The notes below the pieces were generated by a model that saw only the letters and a list, made by a program, of their open reading frames with translations, was not told where the DNA came from and did no database searches. 64,000 nt of DNA, taken from the NCBI GenBank assembly GCA_017462385.1, contig JAFTRE010000012.1, forward strand, positions 1 through 64,000, written 5' to 3'. The stretch comes from Clostridia bacterium. Its GTDB lineage: Bacteria; Bacillota; Clostridia; Oscillospirales; CAG-272. Shown here piece by piece: positions 45,071-53,543 of this stretch. The position numbers and the translations under genes were made by a program. The first letter of the stretch is position 1. The number at the start of each line of letters is the position of its first letter.

Positions 45071-45092
45071 AAAGGGGCTTGACAGCCCCTTT
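45071..45092 (-). terminator. Terminator of the anchored hypothetical gene
   Basis: A 9-base stem (45071-45079 with 45084-45092) and 4-base loop, followed on the minus strand by a run of seven T. Confidence 0.88.
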
Positions 45093-45097
45093 GATAT

Positions 45098-46183
45098 TCA
45101 GTTGTTTTGATTTACTCGGAGTTCTTCCTCTTGGTGTGTCATATTAAAACGTACCTCTGTGCCCTTGCTTTCGACCATTGCGATCATTGCGTTGTAGATA
45201 GCCCAAAATTGGGGAAAGTTTATCCGTGTGTCGTGAACGCGAGACATGTGGTAATCATAGATGGAGACGGTGCCTGATTTTTCAAATTTAGTCACGTAAT
45301 TTATACCCTCAAGGTAAATGTATTCGCCGTCCATTATTAAACTATCTACTTCCTCGTGCATATGCGTGGATGGGAGCGAGAAAAAGTCCTGAGTTTCCCA
45401 AACTCTTAAAAGTGATGACGTTTCTTGCGATGACAGCGTATAAGTAACATCTTCAAAAGTGGGGTTTGGCTTTATGGTGCTTTCGTAATAATAGCGCTTG
45501 TATATCAGTGTTCCTGTTCCGTCATGATGAACGTAAAAATCAATATAATGCAGTCCGCCAAAGGAAACATCTACTGTCAATCGGTATGCCTGTGCATAGG
45601 TTTCTTCTGCTACGAGCTGACGTATATCTGTCAAGCCCAGATTATATCTGATTGTATATAATGAATTTGCGGCACCTTCTATTCGTGCATTGGCTTTTTG
45701 GTTATCTATGGTTTTGGTAGGCCAGTTACCGTCAAGAATAATTTGAGGCGCATCGTGCTCGTATATTTCCTGCATCAATTCGTCGTGGATATACACCATG
45801 CTTGTTCTGATGGCGCGATCAAGCATCCAGGTGCCGTCTTCACTTTGGGTAAAGAAAACATATAACAGATTGTTATCCGGAGAACTGTATACTGTGTATA
45901 GATATCCGTCTTTTTCACGCAATATTTTGTTGCCGAAATAATATTGTACTTGAGCGAGTGTGCTGTCGATTATCGGATATGGGTATGGATTCCGGTCTGC
46001 AAGCTCTGCATCGTATTCAAACGGAGTTTCATTGTCAATGACAAGCTTATTGCCGTAAACGTAATCATCGTGTGTGAATGCCGGATGCTTTATAAATGAG
46101 AGGGCATAATAGCCGCCTGCAATGCACAGGGCCAACAATATTACGGCGCAAACAATGATAATAACCAATTTCTTGCGTGTCAT
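45098..46183 (-). CDS. Membrane-anchored extracytoplasmic protein, unknown function
   Basis: A 361-residue protein with one N-terminal membrane segment (LVIIIVCAVILLALCIAGGYYAL, read as two shorter pieces here) and a large extracytoplasmic part. The start at 46183 (MTRKK) has a strong AAAGGAGG site; the longer open frame to 46405 has none and crosses the promoter. The body is rich in Tyr and Asp with no recognised motif. It is a single-gene unit with its own promoter (46212-46240) and terminator. Confidence 0.8.
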   Translation of the reverse strand: MTRKKLVIIIVCAVILLALCIAGGYYALSFIKHPAFTHDDYVYGNKLVIDNETPFEYDAELADRNPYPYPIIDSTLAQVQYYFGNKILREKDGYLYTVYSSPDNNLLYVFFTQSEDGTWMLDRAIRTSMVYIHDELMQEIYEHDAPQIILDGNWPTKTIDNQKANARIEGAANSLYTIRYNLGLTDIRQLVAEETYAQAYRLTVDVSFGGLHYIDFYVHHDGTGTLIYKRYYYESTIKPNPTFEDVTYTLSSQETSSLLRVWETQDFFSLPSTHMHEEVDSLIMDGEYIYLEGINYVTKFEKSGTVSIYDYHMSRVHDTRINFPQFWAIYNAMIAMVESKGTEVRFNMTHQEEELRVNQNN

Positions 46184-46211
46184 AACGAAACCTCCTTTTA
46201 TTGTTGATTTA

Positions 46212-46240
46212 ATTATATCATATGAAATTGTGGCTGTCAA
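46212..46240 (-). promoter_or_regulatory. Promoter of the anchored hypothetical gene
   Basis: On the minus strand TTGACA (46235-46240), a 17-base spacer and TATAAT (46212-46217). Confidence 0.8.
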
Positions 46241-46247
46241 CAAAAAC

Positions 46248-46271
46248 GTCCCGCACCGTTGGGGGCGGGAC
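46248..46271 (-). terminator. Terminator of the first FAD oxidoreductase gene
   Basis: A 7-base GC stem (46248-46254 with 46265-46271) followed on the minus strand by GTTTTTG, just upstream of the next promoter. Confidence 0.75.
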
Positions 46272-46280
46272 ATTGATGTT

Positions 46281-48098
46281 TTATCTGACTTCAAAAGCGA
46301 AAATGTGTGCCTGTGCACTTCCATAGGTATTCCAAAGAGAATCCGAGAAGTAGGTGGCGATAGGAATGAGGCGAACAGCAGTTGTGTCAACATCGATGTT
46401 TTCACGTATCATGCGCTGATGGTTGTCGCTCGTTTCATATACGGTCTGCCAGTTGCCGTTGTCGTCAAGCGCCTCGACGCGGAAGGATTTAAGCATGCAA
46501 CGTGGGAATCCGAAGGTGGTGAAGTTATAGTCACGGCGACGGTAGAGCACGGTCGAAATATTTAACACGTCGGGATTACCGTCAGTGAATTCACGGTCAA
46601 GGTCGCTGTCGACTATCAGACGGAAAGAGGAGACGTGCGTCTTTTTATCGAATGTGTAAGTGATCGCGCGATTGCACATGCCGAAATAGCCGTTGTCATT
46701 GCCCCATATCTTGCGTTCCATGCCGTTATGAAGCACAGATGCGTCCCCCCAATCGGCGCTGAGCTTGGCCGAAAGCGACAGGGGAGAGATGGGACGCTTA
46801 AATCCAGGCAGGAAGCAGTCATCTTCCATGAGGCGGTTTTGTATCTCCGTGATGCGCGCGGAGCAAACCTCGCGCGGCAGCATTCCGTGCTGAACGGCGT
46901 CAGCTGCGGCGGTGCCGACAGCCTGGCCCATAACACCGCAGGTACCCATAACGCGCGTCGTGCTGAAGGCTATGTGGGTAGCGCTGATATTTCGTCCCGC
47001 GAACATAAGGTTGTCGATGTTCTTGGAGTAAAGCGCGCGGAGCGGGATTCCGTATGGCTCGGTGAGACGGCGCTTTTGCAGATGTCCCTCGCCCTGGGCG
47101 CTCATATAAAAGCCGCCGGGCAGGTGGTTGTCGATCTGCCATCCGCCGTATGCAACGGTGTCGGGGAACTGCCGGCCTGCCTCAACATCCTGCTGGGTGA
47201 GTATGTAATCACCGACATATCGGCGGCTCTCACGCTTGCCGGGCAGAAATCCGACAAAGTCAAGCTCCCAGTTGTCGGCCCCGTGATCGCCTTGGTTTTT
47301 AATGTGATCCCAAACGCCAAAGGCAATCTTGAGCAGCTCATCGCGCGTCGTTTCGGTGTCGCGCAGCGAGTCGACCATACCTCCGAGCTCTATCCAGTAA
47401 AAGTTTGTATTTATCTTATCGAGACATTCGTGCGGTTTGAAGTTCATTTCTTCGTCAGTGTGATATGTGTGCGCCCAAACGGGAGGTACATACTCGCACT
47501 TGTGATCGGTCTCATGCGCTTGAATCATGAGACTCATGCCCATTGTGTGGCGGTCGGCAACATCCAGTCCGAATTCTTCGCCAAAGGCGTCCTTTGCTTC
47601 GCGACCGACCATGTATTCGGCATCGGTTAATTCGGCAAGTATGCTGTCGCCTGAGCAGTCAACGAAGATTTTTGCCTCTACAGTGTGCCAAGTGTAGGTG
47701 GTAAGCTGGAATCCTGTAACACTCTCTATGTGACCGTTTTCGCTTTTTGCATCGCAGACAGAGCAGTTGAGAATAAGCTCGATGTTGGGCTCTGCCATCA
47801 CTTTTCCGTAAAGAAGGGCGTCCCAAAGGGCAAAATTTCTGTCTTTGTTGCCATACATATTGTCGAGAAGTATCTCCTCCATGAGGCCTGTTTCCTGCAG
47901 ATTGCGGACACGGCTGCCGGCTCCCGACACCCACATGCGTATCTCAGAGGACGAATTTCCGCCGAGCATTGGTCTGTCCTGCACGAGAACAACGCGAGAG
48001 CCGCATCTGGCGGCAGAAATCGCGCAAAAAGTGCCTGCAAGTCCTCCGCCGATGACGCAAATGTCCGCTTTGTGAAATTTTTCGTATTTTTGTCTCAT
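46281..48098 (-). CDS. FAD-dependent oxidoreductase (paralogue 1)
   Basis: A 605-residue flavoprotein. The N-terminal dinucleotide site is ADICVIGGGLAGTFCAISAARCG, the second block is LGGNSSSEIRMWVSGAG, and the centre has FAGRNISATHIAFSTTRVMG. This is the FAD_oxidored family seen beside sugar-degrading genes. A beta-sandwich-like C-terminal ~150 residues follows, absent from plain succinate-dehydrogenase-type flavoproteins. I chose the ATG at 48098 with AAAGG upstream, since it aligns with the paralogue at 55496; an ATG at 48119 is possible. It is divergent from the AraC gene. The substrate is unknown. Confidence 0.87.
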   Translation of the reverse strand: MRQKYEKFHKADICVIGGGLAGTFCAISAARCGSRVVLVQDRPMLGGNSSSEIRMWVSGAGSRVRNLQETGLMEEILLDNMYGNKDRNFALWDALLYGKVMAEPNIELILNCSVCDAKSENGHIESVTGFQLTTYTWHTVEAKIFVDCSGDSILAELTDAEYMVGREAKDAFGEEFGLDVADRHTMGMSLMIQAHETDHKCEYVPPVWAHTYHTDEEMNFKPHECLDKINTNFYWIELGGMVDSLRDTETTRDELLKIAFGVWDHIKNQGDHGADNWELDFVGFLPGKRESRRYVGDYILTQQDVEAGRQFPDTVAYGGWQIDNHLPGGFYMSAQGEGHLQKRRLTEPYGIPLRALYSKNIDNLMFAGRNISATHIAFSTTRVMGTCGVMGQAVGTAAADAVQHGMLPREVCSARITEIQNRLMEDDCFLPGFKRPISPLSLSAKLSADWGDASVLHNGMERKIWGNDNGYFGMCNRAITYTFDKKTHVSSFRLIVDSDLDREFTDGNPDVLNISTVLYRRRDYNFTTFGFPRCMLKSFRVEALDDNGNWQTVYETSDNHQRMIRENIDVDTTAVRLIPIATYFSDSLWNTYGSAQAHIFAFEVR

Positions 48099-48146
48099 AC
48101 AAATTACCTTTACTTTCATTTTTTTATAATCTTTTTCGATTGCCTG

Positions 48147-48174
48147 TTGACAAATTCAAAAAATAGTGTATAAT
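48147..48174 (+). promoter_or_regulatory. Promoter of the AraC-type regulator gene
   Basis: TTGACA (48147-48152), a 16-base spacer and TATAAT (48169-48174). A weaker minus-strand promoter for the oxidoreductase (TTGTCA at 48148-48153 and TATAAA at 48123-48128) overlaps the same -35 region. Confidence 0.7.
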
Positions 48175-48244
48175 AATTATAAGGTTCACGCGATAGCAAT
48201 TCAACCTGAATAAAGACAAAATATTGTAGAAATGTGATGCGATT

Positions 48245-49156
48245 ATGAAAAACTATGTAAAACAGCACATCGAGCAAGGCTCGTACGGAGAAAATCCCGT
48301 GATGGCGGGAAATTCTTATTCAAGCGTTCATGGTTGGGCGGACAGGCTTATCCATGATAGTCTCGTTTTTTCGCACCGCGAAAACGATTATACAGATGAA
48401 ACCTTTTACGAGGGATTTCACAGTCACGACTATTATGAAGTAGTATTTTATATTTCGGGCAAAGTGGAGTATGTTTGTGAAAACGACGTTTTCAAGCCTC
48501 TTCCCGGAATGGTTATTGCAAGTCTGCCGGATACTATGCATACCGCGCGCCTGGTTTCCGACAGTAAATATGAAAGATACGTATTTTATTTTAAGCGCGA
48601 CTTTTTCAGCTATTGCGGAGAGCAGCTGTCATTGCCCGCATTCTTTACGGCTTACGGCAGTTACGGCGCATTGCAGCCCGATGAGGCTCTGTTTGAACAG
48701 CTTCGCACGCTTGCCGACGCGGCAGACCGTGCGGCGGCGCAGGGAAGTGCGGACGGCAGAGCGCTGGCATACAGCTATATAATTCAGTTCTTTGCGCTTC
48801 TCGGCGGTGAAAGTGATCTGGCAGTCCGTGTCAACGATAAGTTGCCCGAAAATGTTGCTCGCATCAAAAAGTACATCGATACTTATTATACTACCATTGA
48901 GGGCGTCAGCGAGATCGCGGCTTATTTCTTCTATAGCCGTGAGCATGCGTCAAGACTGTTCCGTCAGTACTTTAACATAACTCTGTCCGAATACCTTATG
49001 CAAAGACGTGTGGCGGAGAGCGCCAAGCTGTTGCTTGAGGGACAGAGCGTAGCACAGGCGTGCTATGCTGTCGGTTTCCGCAGTGTTTCATCCTATATCA
49101 ATGCATTCCGCCGCATAACCGGCTGTCTGCCTTCTGAATATAAAAAGAGAAGATGA
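48245..49156 (+). CDS. AraC-family transcriptional regulator
   Basis: A 303-residue regulator with an N-terminal cupin-like sensor (FHSHDYYEVVFYISG and PGMVIASLPDTMHTA) and a C-terminal double helix-turn-helix (VSEIAAYFFYSREHASRLFRQY, then VAQACYAVGFRSVSSYINAFRR and GCLPSEYKK). The cupin suggests a small sugar-type ligand. It is divergent from FAD oxidoreductase 1, the likely target. A terminator follows (49188-49227). Confidence 0.92.
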   Translation: MKNYVKQHIEQGSYGENPVMAGNSYSSVHGWADRLIHDSLVFSHRENDYTDETFYEGFHSHDYYEVVFYISGKVEYVCENDVFKPLPGMVIASLPDTMHTARLVSDSKYERYVFYFKRDFFSYCGEQLSLPAFFTAYGSYGALQPDEALFEQLRTLADAADRAAAQGSADGRALAYSYIIQFFALLGGESDLAVRVNDKLPENVARIKKYIDTYYTTIEGVSEIAAYFFYSREHASRLFRQYFNITLSEYLMQRRVAESAKLLLEGQSVAQACYAVGFRSVSSYINAFRRITGCLPSEYKKRR

Positions 49157-49187
49157 ATAGCATATGACTTTTGCATTTGCTAAAACG

Positions 49188-49230
49188 AATGGGTTTGCAT
49201 CTTATGAAAATGAGGTGCAAACCCATTTTT
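49188..49230 (+). terminator. Terminator of the AraC gene
   Basis: A 12-base stem (49188-49199 with 49216-49227), a 16-base loop and a T run. Confidence 0.85.
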
Positions 49231-49243
49231 TATATCAAAAATT

Positions 49244-49270
49244 TTAGCACTCAGCGCATTCGAGTGCTAA
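49244..49270 (+). promoter_or_regulatory. CIRCE operator (HrcA binding site) upstream of clpB
   Basis: TTAGCACTC, nine bases, GAGTGCTAA: an exact match to the CIRCE consensus, with symmetry extending to 12 bases per arm (49241-49273). It lies about 95 bases before the clpB start and should place clpB under HrcA heat-shock repression. Confidence 0.95.
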
Positions 49271-49367
49271 AATTTACAAATCCGTCACAATTCATGCTAT
49301 AAGTCTTCACAAATGGGGTATAAAATATATAACGTAAAAAAATCAATGCCAAAAGGAGGTATTGTTT

Positions 49368-51950
49368 ATGAATACACAAAAACTGACACAAAAAAGCATA
49401 GAAGCCATTAACCGTGCGCAAAGCATTGCTACGGATAATGGAAACCGTCAGCTTGAGCAGGCGCATCTGCTGGCGGCGCTTGTCGAGCAGGACGGCGGTA
49501 TTGCCCGCGAGCTTATAAAAAAGTGCGGAGCAGACCCCGTCGCGCTCGGTGAACGGCTGATGAGCGTTATATCAAACTATCCCAAGGTCAGCGGTGACGG
49601 AGGAATGTATCTGTCGCAGTCGGCGGACAAAGCACTTAACGAAGCCGAAAAGCTCGCAGAGCGCATGGGCGACGAATATATATCGGTAGAGCATATACTC
49701 ATGGGTATAGTAGAATGCGCCGATAAAGACATAAAACAGCTATTGAAGGATTTTTCTCTGGACAAAAACCAACTGCTGTCTTCACTCAAGGAGCTTCGCG
49801 GCAACCGCCGCGTCACGGGCGATAATCCTGAGGATACCTTTAACGCCCTCGCCAAATACGGTACAGACCTTGTCGAACGTGCGAGAGCGCAAAAGCTTGA
49901 CCCTGTTATCGGACGAGATGAGGAGATACGAAACGTTATACGCATACTTTCCCGTAAGACAAAAAACAACCCCTGCCTCATCGGCGAGCCCGGTGTCGGT
50001 AAAACCGCTATCGCGGAAGGCTTGGCGCAGAGAATAGTGCGCGGAGATGTGCCCGATAACCTTAAAGATCGCAGTGTATTTTCGCTCGATATGGGCGCAC
50101 TTATCGCGGGCGCAAAGTTCCGCGGTGAATTTGAAGAGCGGCTCAAAGCCGTGCTTGAGGACATACGCAAAAGTGATGGCAGAATAATACTTTTCATAGA
50201 CGAGCTTCATACCATCGTCGGCGCGGGCAAGACAGAGGGCGCTATGGATGCAGGTAACCTGCTAAAGCCTATGTTGGCGCGCGGCGAGCTGCACTGCATC
50301 GGCGCAACTACGCTTGACGAGTACCGCCTTTATATTGAAAAGGATGCGGCACTTGAACGACGTTTCCAGCCGGTTATGGTTGATGAACCCAGCGTTGAGG
50401 ATACAATATCCATACTGCGCGGACTCAAAGAGAGATACGAGGTCTACCACGGCGTAAAGATACACGATACGGCACTTCTTGCCGCCGCAACACTGTCGTC
50501 TCGCTATATTTCCGACCGATTTTTGCCCGATAAGGCGATAGACCTGGTCGACGAAGCGTGTGCGCTCATCAAAACCGAAATGAATTCAATGCCCACCGAG
50601 CTCGATGAGCTGCAACGACGTATCATGCAGCTTGAAATAGAAGAGGCCGCGCTGAAACGAGAAACAGACAAGCTGTCCGTTGAGCACCTCGCCGAAATAC
50701 AGCATGAGCTGGCAGAACGGCGCGAGCACTTTTCCGAAATGAAGGCTAAGTGGGATAACGAGAAAAACGCTATTGACCGCGTCGGTGAGCTGCGCCGCAA
50801 GATCGAGCAGACCAATGCGGATATCGAGAAGGCGCAGAACGAATATGACCTCAGCCGCGCGGCAGAGCTGAAATACGGCGTGCTTCCCAATCTTCAGCGC
50901 GAGCTTGAAGAAGCGGAGATGCAGGACGGCGCGGATACCAAGACCACGCTTTTGCGGAGCAGCGTTACCGAGGAGGAGATCGCCAAGATCGTTGCCCGCT
51001 GGACGGGGATTCCCGTTTCAAAGTTGCTTGAAAGCGAACGCAAAAAACTGCTCGATATGCCCGAAATACTGCACAAAAGAGTGGTCGGACAGGACGAAGC
51101 GGTTCGTCTTGTCAGCAACGCAATATTGCGCTCCCGCGCGGGAATACAGGACCCCAACAGACCCATCGGTTCGTTTATGTTCCTGGGACCCACGGGCGTT
51201 GGTAAGACCGAGCTTGCAAAGGCGCTCGCCGAGGCGCTGTTTGACGACGAAAAGAACATCGTTCGTATCGATATGAGCGAATATATGGAGAAGTTCTCGG
51301 TATCTCGTCTGATAGGAGCGCCTCCCGGATATGTCGGATATGACGAAGGCGGCCAGCTTACCGAGGCGGTACGTCGCAGACCTTATTCGGTCGTGCTGTT
51401 CGATGAGATAGAAAAGGCGCATCCCGATGTGTTCAATATTCTGCTTCAAGTACTGGATGACGGTCGTATAACCGACAGCCAGGGACGAACGGTCGATTTC
51501 AAAAACACCATTATTATAATGACGTCCAACCTGGGCTCCGAATTGATACTTGACGGTATAACTGCAGATGGAGATATCAGCGCAGAAGCGCGCGAAGGCG
51601 TCACAGCATTGCTTCGCCGCCAGTTCCGTCCCGAATTTCTCAACCGTGTGGATGAGATAATATTCTACCGCCCGCTGACCAAAAAGGATATATACGCTAT
51701 CTCCGAGCTGTTGTTTGAAAAACTTCGCGGTAGACTCCGTGATATGAGACTGACACTGAACGTAACCGACGCAGCAAGGGATTATATGATAGAGTCCGGC
51801 TACGACCCGATCTACGGTGCTCGCCCGCTCAAACGCTTTATTCAGTCCAAAGCCGAAACGGTGGTCGCACAGTATATAATTGCCGCCGACCCCGCACCCG
51901 ACAGCATACTCACGCTGGACTATAACGGCAGAGAGCTGTATATTAAATAA
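49368..51950 (+). CDS. clpB: ATP-dependent disaggregase ClpB
   Basis: ClpB is a hexameric AAA+ chaperone that rescues aggregated proteins together with DnaK. The 860-residue chain has the N-domain ([16 protein letters not shown]), AAA-1 with Walker [10 protein letters not shown] and [19 protein letters not shown], the long coiled-coil M-domain (~400-530) that distinguishes ClpB from ClpA/ClpC, AAA-2 with [14 protein letters not shown], and the typical PLKRFIQ near the end. The ATG at 49368 follows AAAGGAGG by seven bases; an in-frame TTG six bases earlier is not needed. A CIRCE element upstream makes it a heat-shock gene. Confidence 0.97.
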   Translation: MNTQKLTQKSIEAINRAQSIATDNGNRQLEQAHLLAALVEQDGGIARELIKKCGADPVALGERLMSVISNYPKVSGDGGMYLSQSADKALNEAEKLAERMGDEYISVEHILMGIVECADKDIKQLLKDFSLDKNQLLSSLKELRGNRRVTGDNPEDTFNALAKYGTDLVERARAQKLDPVIGRDEEIRNVIRILSRKTKNNPCLIGEPGVGKTAIAEGLAQRIVRGDVPDNLKDRSVFSLDMGALIAGAKFRGEFEERLKAVLEDIRKSDGRIILFIDELHTIVGAGKTEGAMDAGNLLKPMLARGELHCIGATTLDEYRLYIEKDAALERRFQPVMVDEPSVEDTISILRGLKERYEVYHGVKIHDTALLAAATLSSRYISDRFLPDKAIDLVDEACALIKTEMNSMPTELDELQRRIMQLEIEEAALKRETDKLSVEHLAEIQHELAERREHFSEMKAKWDNEKNAIDRVGELRRKIEQTNADIEKAQNEYDLSRAAELKYGVLPNLQRELEEAEMQDGADTKTTLLRSSVTEEEIAKIVARWTGIPVSKLLESERKKLLDMPEILHKRVVGQDEAVRLVSNAILRSRAGIQDPNRPIGSFMFLGPTGVGKTELAKALAEALFDDEKNIVRIDMSEYMEKFSVSRLIGAPPGYVGYDEGGQLTEAVRRRPYSVVLFDEIEKAHPDVFNILLQVLDDGRITDSQGRTVDFKNTIIIMTSNLGSELILDGITADGDISAEAREGVTALLRRQFRPEFLNRVDEIIFYRPLTKKDIYAISELLFEKLRGRLRDMRLTLNVTDAARDYMIESGYDPIYGARPLKRFIQSKAETVVAQYIIAADPAPDSILTLDYNGRELYIK

Positions 51951-51956
51951 AGAGGA

Positions 51957-51996
51957 GGCTGTCTCAAATGCATAAATGCATTTGAGACAGCCACTT
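51957..51996. terminator. Terminator between clpB and the solute-binding protein gene
   Basis: A perfect 17-base stem (51957-51973 with 51976-51992) with a 2-base loop, then a T-rich stretch. It lies between convergent genes. Confidence 0.88.
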
Positions 51997-52016
51997 TTGT
52001 TATAACGCATCAGCTG

Positions 52017-53522
52017 TTATTCAAAGCTCTCAACCAGATTATTGAGCAGTCTTTCGATAACGCGGCTTTGCGACGCAGCGGCGGTTGCCCAGCTTTGTCC
52101 CTCGATGCAGGTTCTTGAATAGACCTCGCTCATTTTATTGAGGTTCTCGCCAAATATTCGACCAAGGTCAAACACGATGCCGTTGCGTATGAGGTCAAAT
52201 GCCTGTGCGGTCTTGTCATAGAGCGAATATTTATATTTCATATTGACCTCGAAAATAGCGGGCGTTGTCAGATTATAACCTTGCTCGGCAAGGCATTCGA
52301 GCACTGCGGTCGTCATTTCAGTCTTGTCGCAGTTTACCATTACCTCATACAGCGTAAAGGGGTTTCCTACGGTGGTGTAGTATTCGTCCTGATTCTCGTC
52401 ATACATGGGAACCGGTACAACGCCGTATTTGAAATCGGCGCTGTTGAGCCCCGAATCGTGGGCGCTGTCGGCTATGTAAATGCGGTTTTGAGCAAACAGG
52501 GAATTGCCATCGGCAAAAATAGTGTAGGTGTTTTTGTTGTTATTTTCCGTGTAGCAATCACTTGTTCCGAACCATGCGGCGAGCTTTTCTGCAAGGTTTA
52601 TTGCCTTTTCGGAGGTGTAATCGGGCGAGACGCGCAATTCGCCGTTAGCGTCCTTATCTATCCAGCTCATGCCGGCGGCAGAGTAGAATGAGTCGGCGTG
52701 ATAGTAAAGCGTGGTAAGTCCGAAGGCGTCGCCGTAGCCCTTTTTGCCGTCGTTGTTCAGATCTTGATAGAGGTTTGCGGACATGGCTATCATTTTATCC
52801 AGAGTCCAGTCGTACGAAAGTGCCAGATCGGTAGGATCTTCCAGACCGAGATTGGTGATCATATCCATATTATAGTACACGCCGTACATGAAGTGCAGAG
52901 TGTTTGTGGATATGTCGCCCGAAATGAAATACATTTTATCTCCGATAGTGGCCGTGTCTACCATGCTGCTTGGCCACCATGGCTTGCTTGTGTCGATATA
53001 GCTGTCGTCAATGTCGGCAAGGTCCATTGCCATGCCCGCCGCCGCGACCACACCGCCGGTGCGGCTGTGTGAGGCGAGAATGTCATATTCCCGCTCGCCG
53101 GCATTGAAGCTGTTTTGAACGTGCTTCAAAAAACCATCGCTGTTATTAACATTTCCGGGCTCGCCGATATATTTCAGCGTAACGCCGAGGTTTTCCTCTA
53201 CATTTATATTGCGCTGATATATTGCATCGTTGACGTTATCTCCCGTTATGCCGTCGGCAAAGAACTCTGCACGCTCGACATCGTCCCAGTATAAAAAGGT
53301 TACGGTGTCATTGCCGAAATCAAGCTCGTCGGGAATGCTTGAGGAGACGGAGTCCGGTTGTGTTTCGGCAGGGGATGACTCCGTTTCGCCTGAAGGAGTG
53401 TTATCGAAGGGGGCGGCTGTGGTGGTATCCTCTGTGTCATCCGAGGGTTGAGCACAGGCGACTGCCGTTATGCACATAAGGACGACGAGCATCATACAAA
53501 CGATGCGAAGCTGAGTTTTCAT
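52017..53522 (-). CDS. Extracellular solute-binding lipoprotein
   Basis: A 501-residue lipoprotein with a signal peptide and lipobox ending AVAC (Cys 23), a Thr/Ser/Pro-rich linker to ~residue 70, and a bacterial extracellular solute-binding (ABC, carbohydrate-type) fold suggested by ERAEFFADGITGDNVNDAIYQRN, the hinge-like WPSSMVDTATIGDKMYFISGD and the KYGVVPVPMYDE segment. No ABC permease or ATPase is nearby, so it must work with subunits encoded elsewhere or act as a sensor. It follows the uL15-fusion gene by 21 bases in the same direction. Confidence 0.85.
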   Translation of the reverse strand: MKTQLRIVCMMLVVLMCITAVACAQPSDDTEDTTTAAPFDNTPSGETESSPAETQPDSVSSSIPDELDFGNDTVTFLYWDDVERAEFFADGITGDNVNDAIYQRNINVEENLGVTLKYIGEPGNVNNSDGFLKHVQNSFNAGEREYDILASHSRTGGVVAAAGMAMDLADIDDSYIDTSKPWWPSSMVDTATIGDKMYFISGDISTNTLHFMYGVYYNMDMITNLGLEDPTDLALSYDWTLDKMIAMSANLYQDLNNDGKKGYGDAFGLTTLYYHADSFYSAAGMSWIDKDANGELRVSPDYTSEKAINLAEKLAAWFGTSDCYTENNNKNTYTIFADGNSLFAQNRIYIADSAHDSGLNSADFKYGVVPVPMYDENQDEYYTTVGNPFTLYEVMVNCDKTEMTTAVLECLAEQGYNLTTPAIFEVNMKYKYSLYDKTAQAFDLIRNGIVFDLGRIFGENLNKMSEVYSRTCIEGQSWATAAASQSRVIERLLNNLVESFE

Positions 53523-53543
53523 ACTGATTTCCTTCTTTTATGG

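Noticed and set aside
46635..47630. A 331-codon open frame on the plus strand opposite FAD oxidoreductase 1
   Set aside because: The minus-strand frame has FAD-binding motifs and a close paralogue; the plus frame has neither.
51957..51992. Possible insertion-sequence end (GGCTGTCTCAAA-type inverted repeat)
   Set aside because: It is a single, perfect short hairpin between convergent genes with no transposase or matching second end; a terminator explains it.
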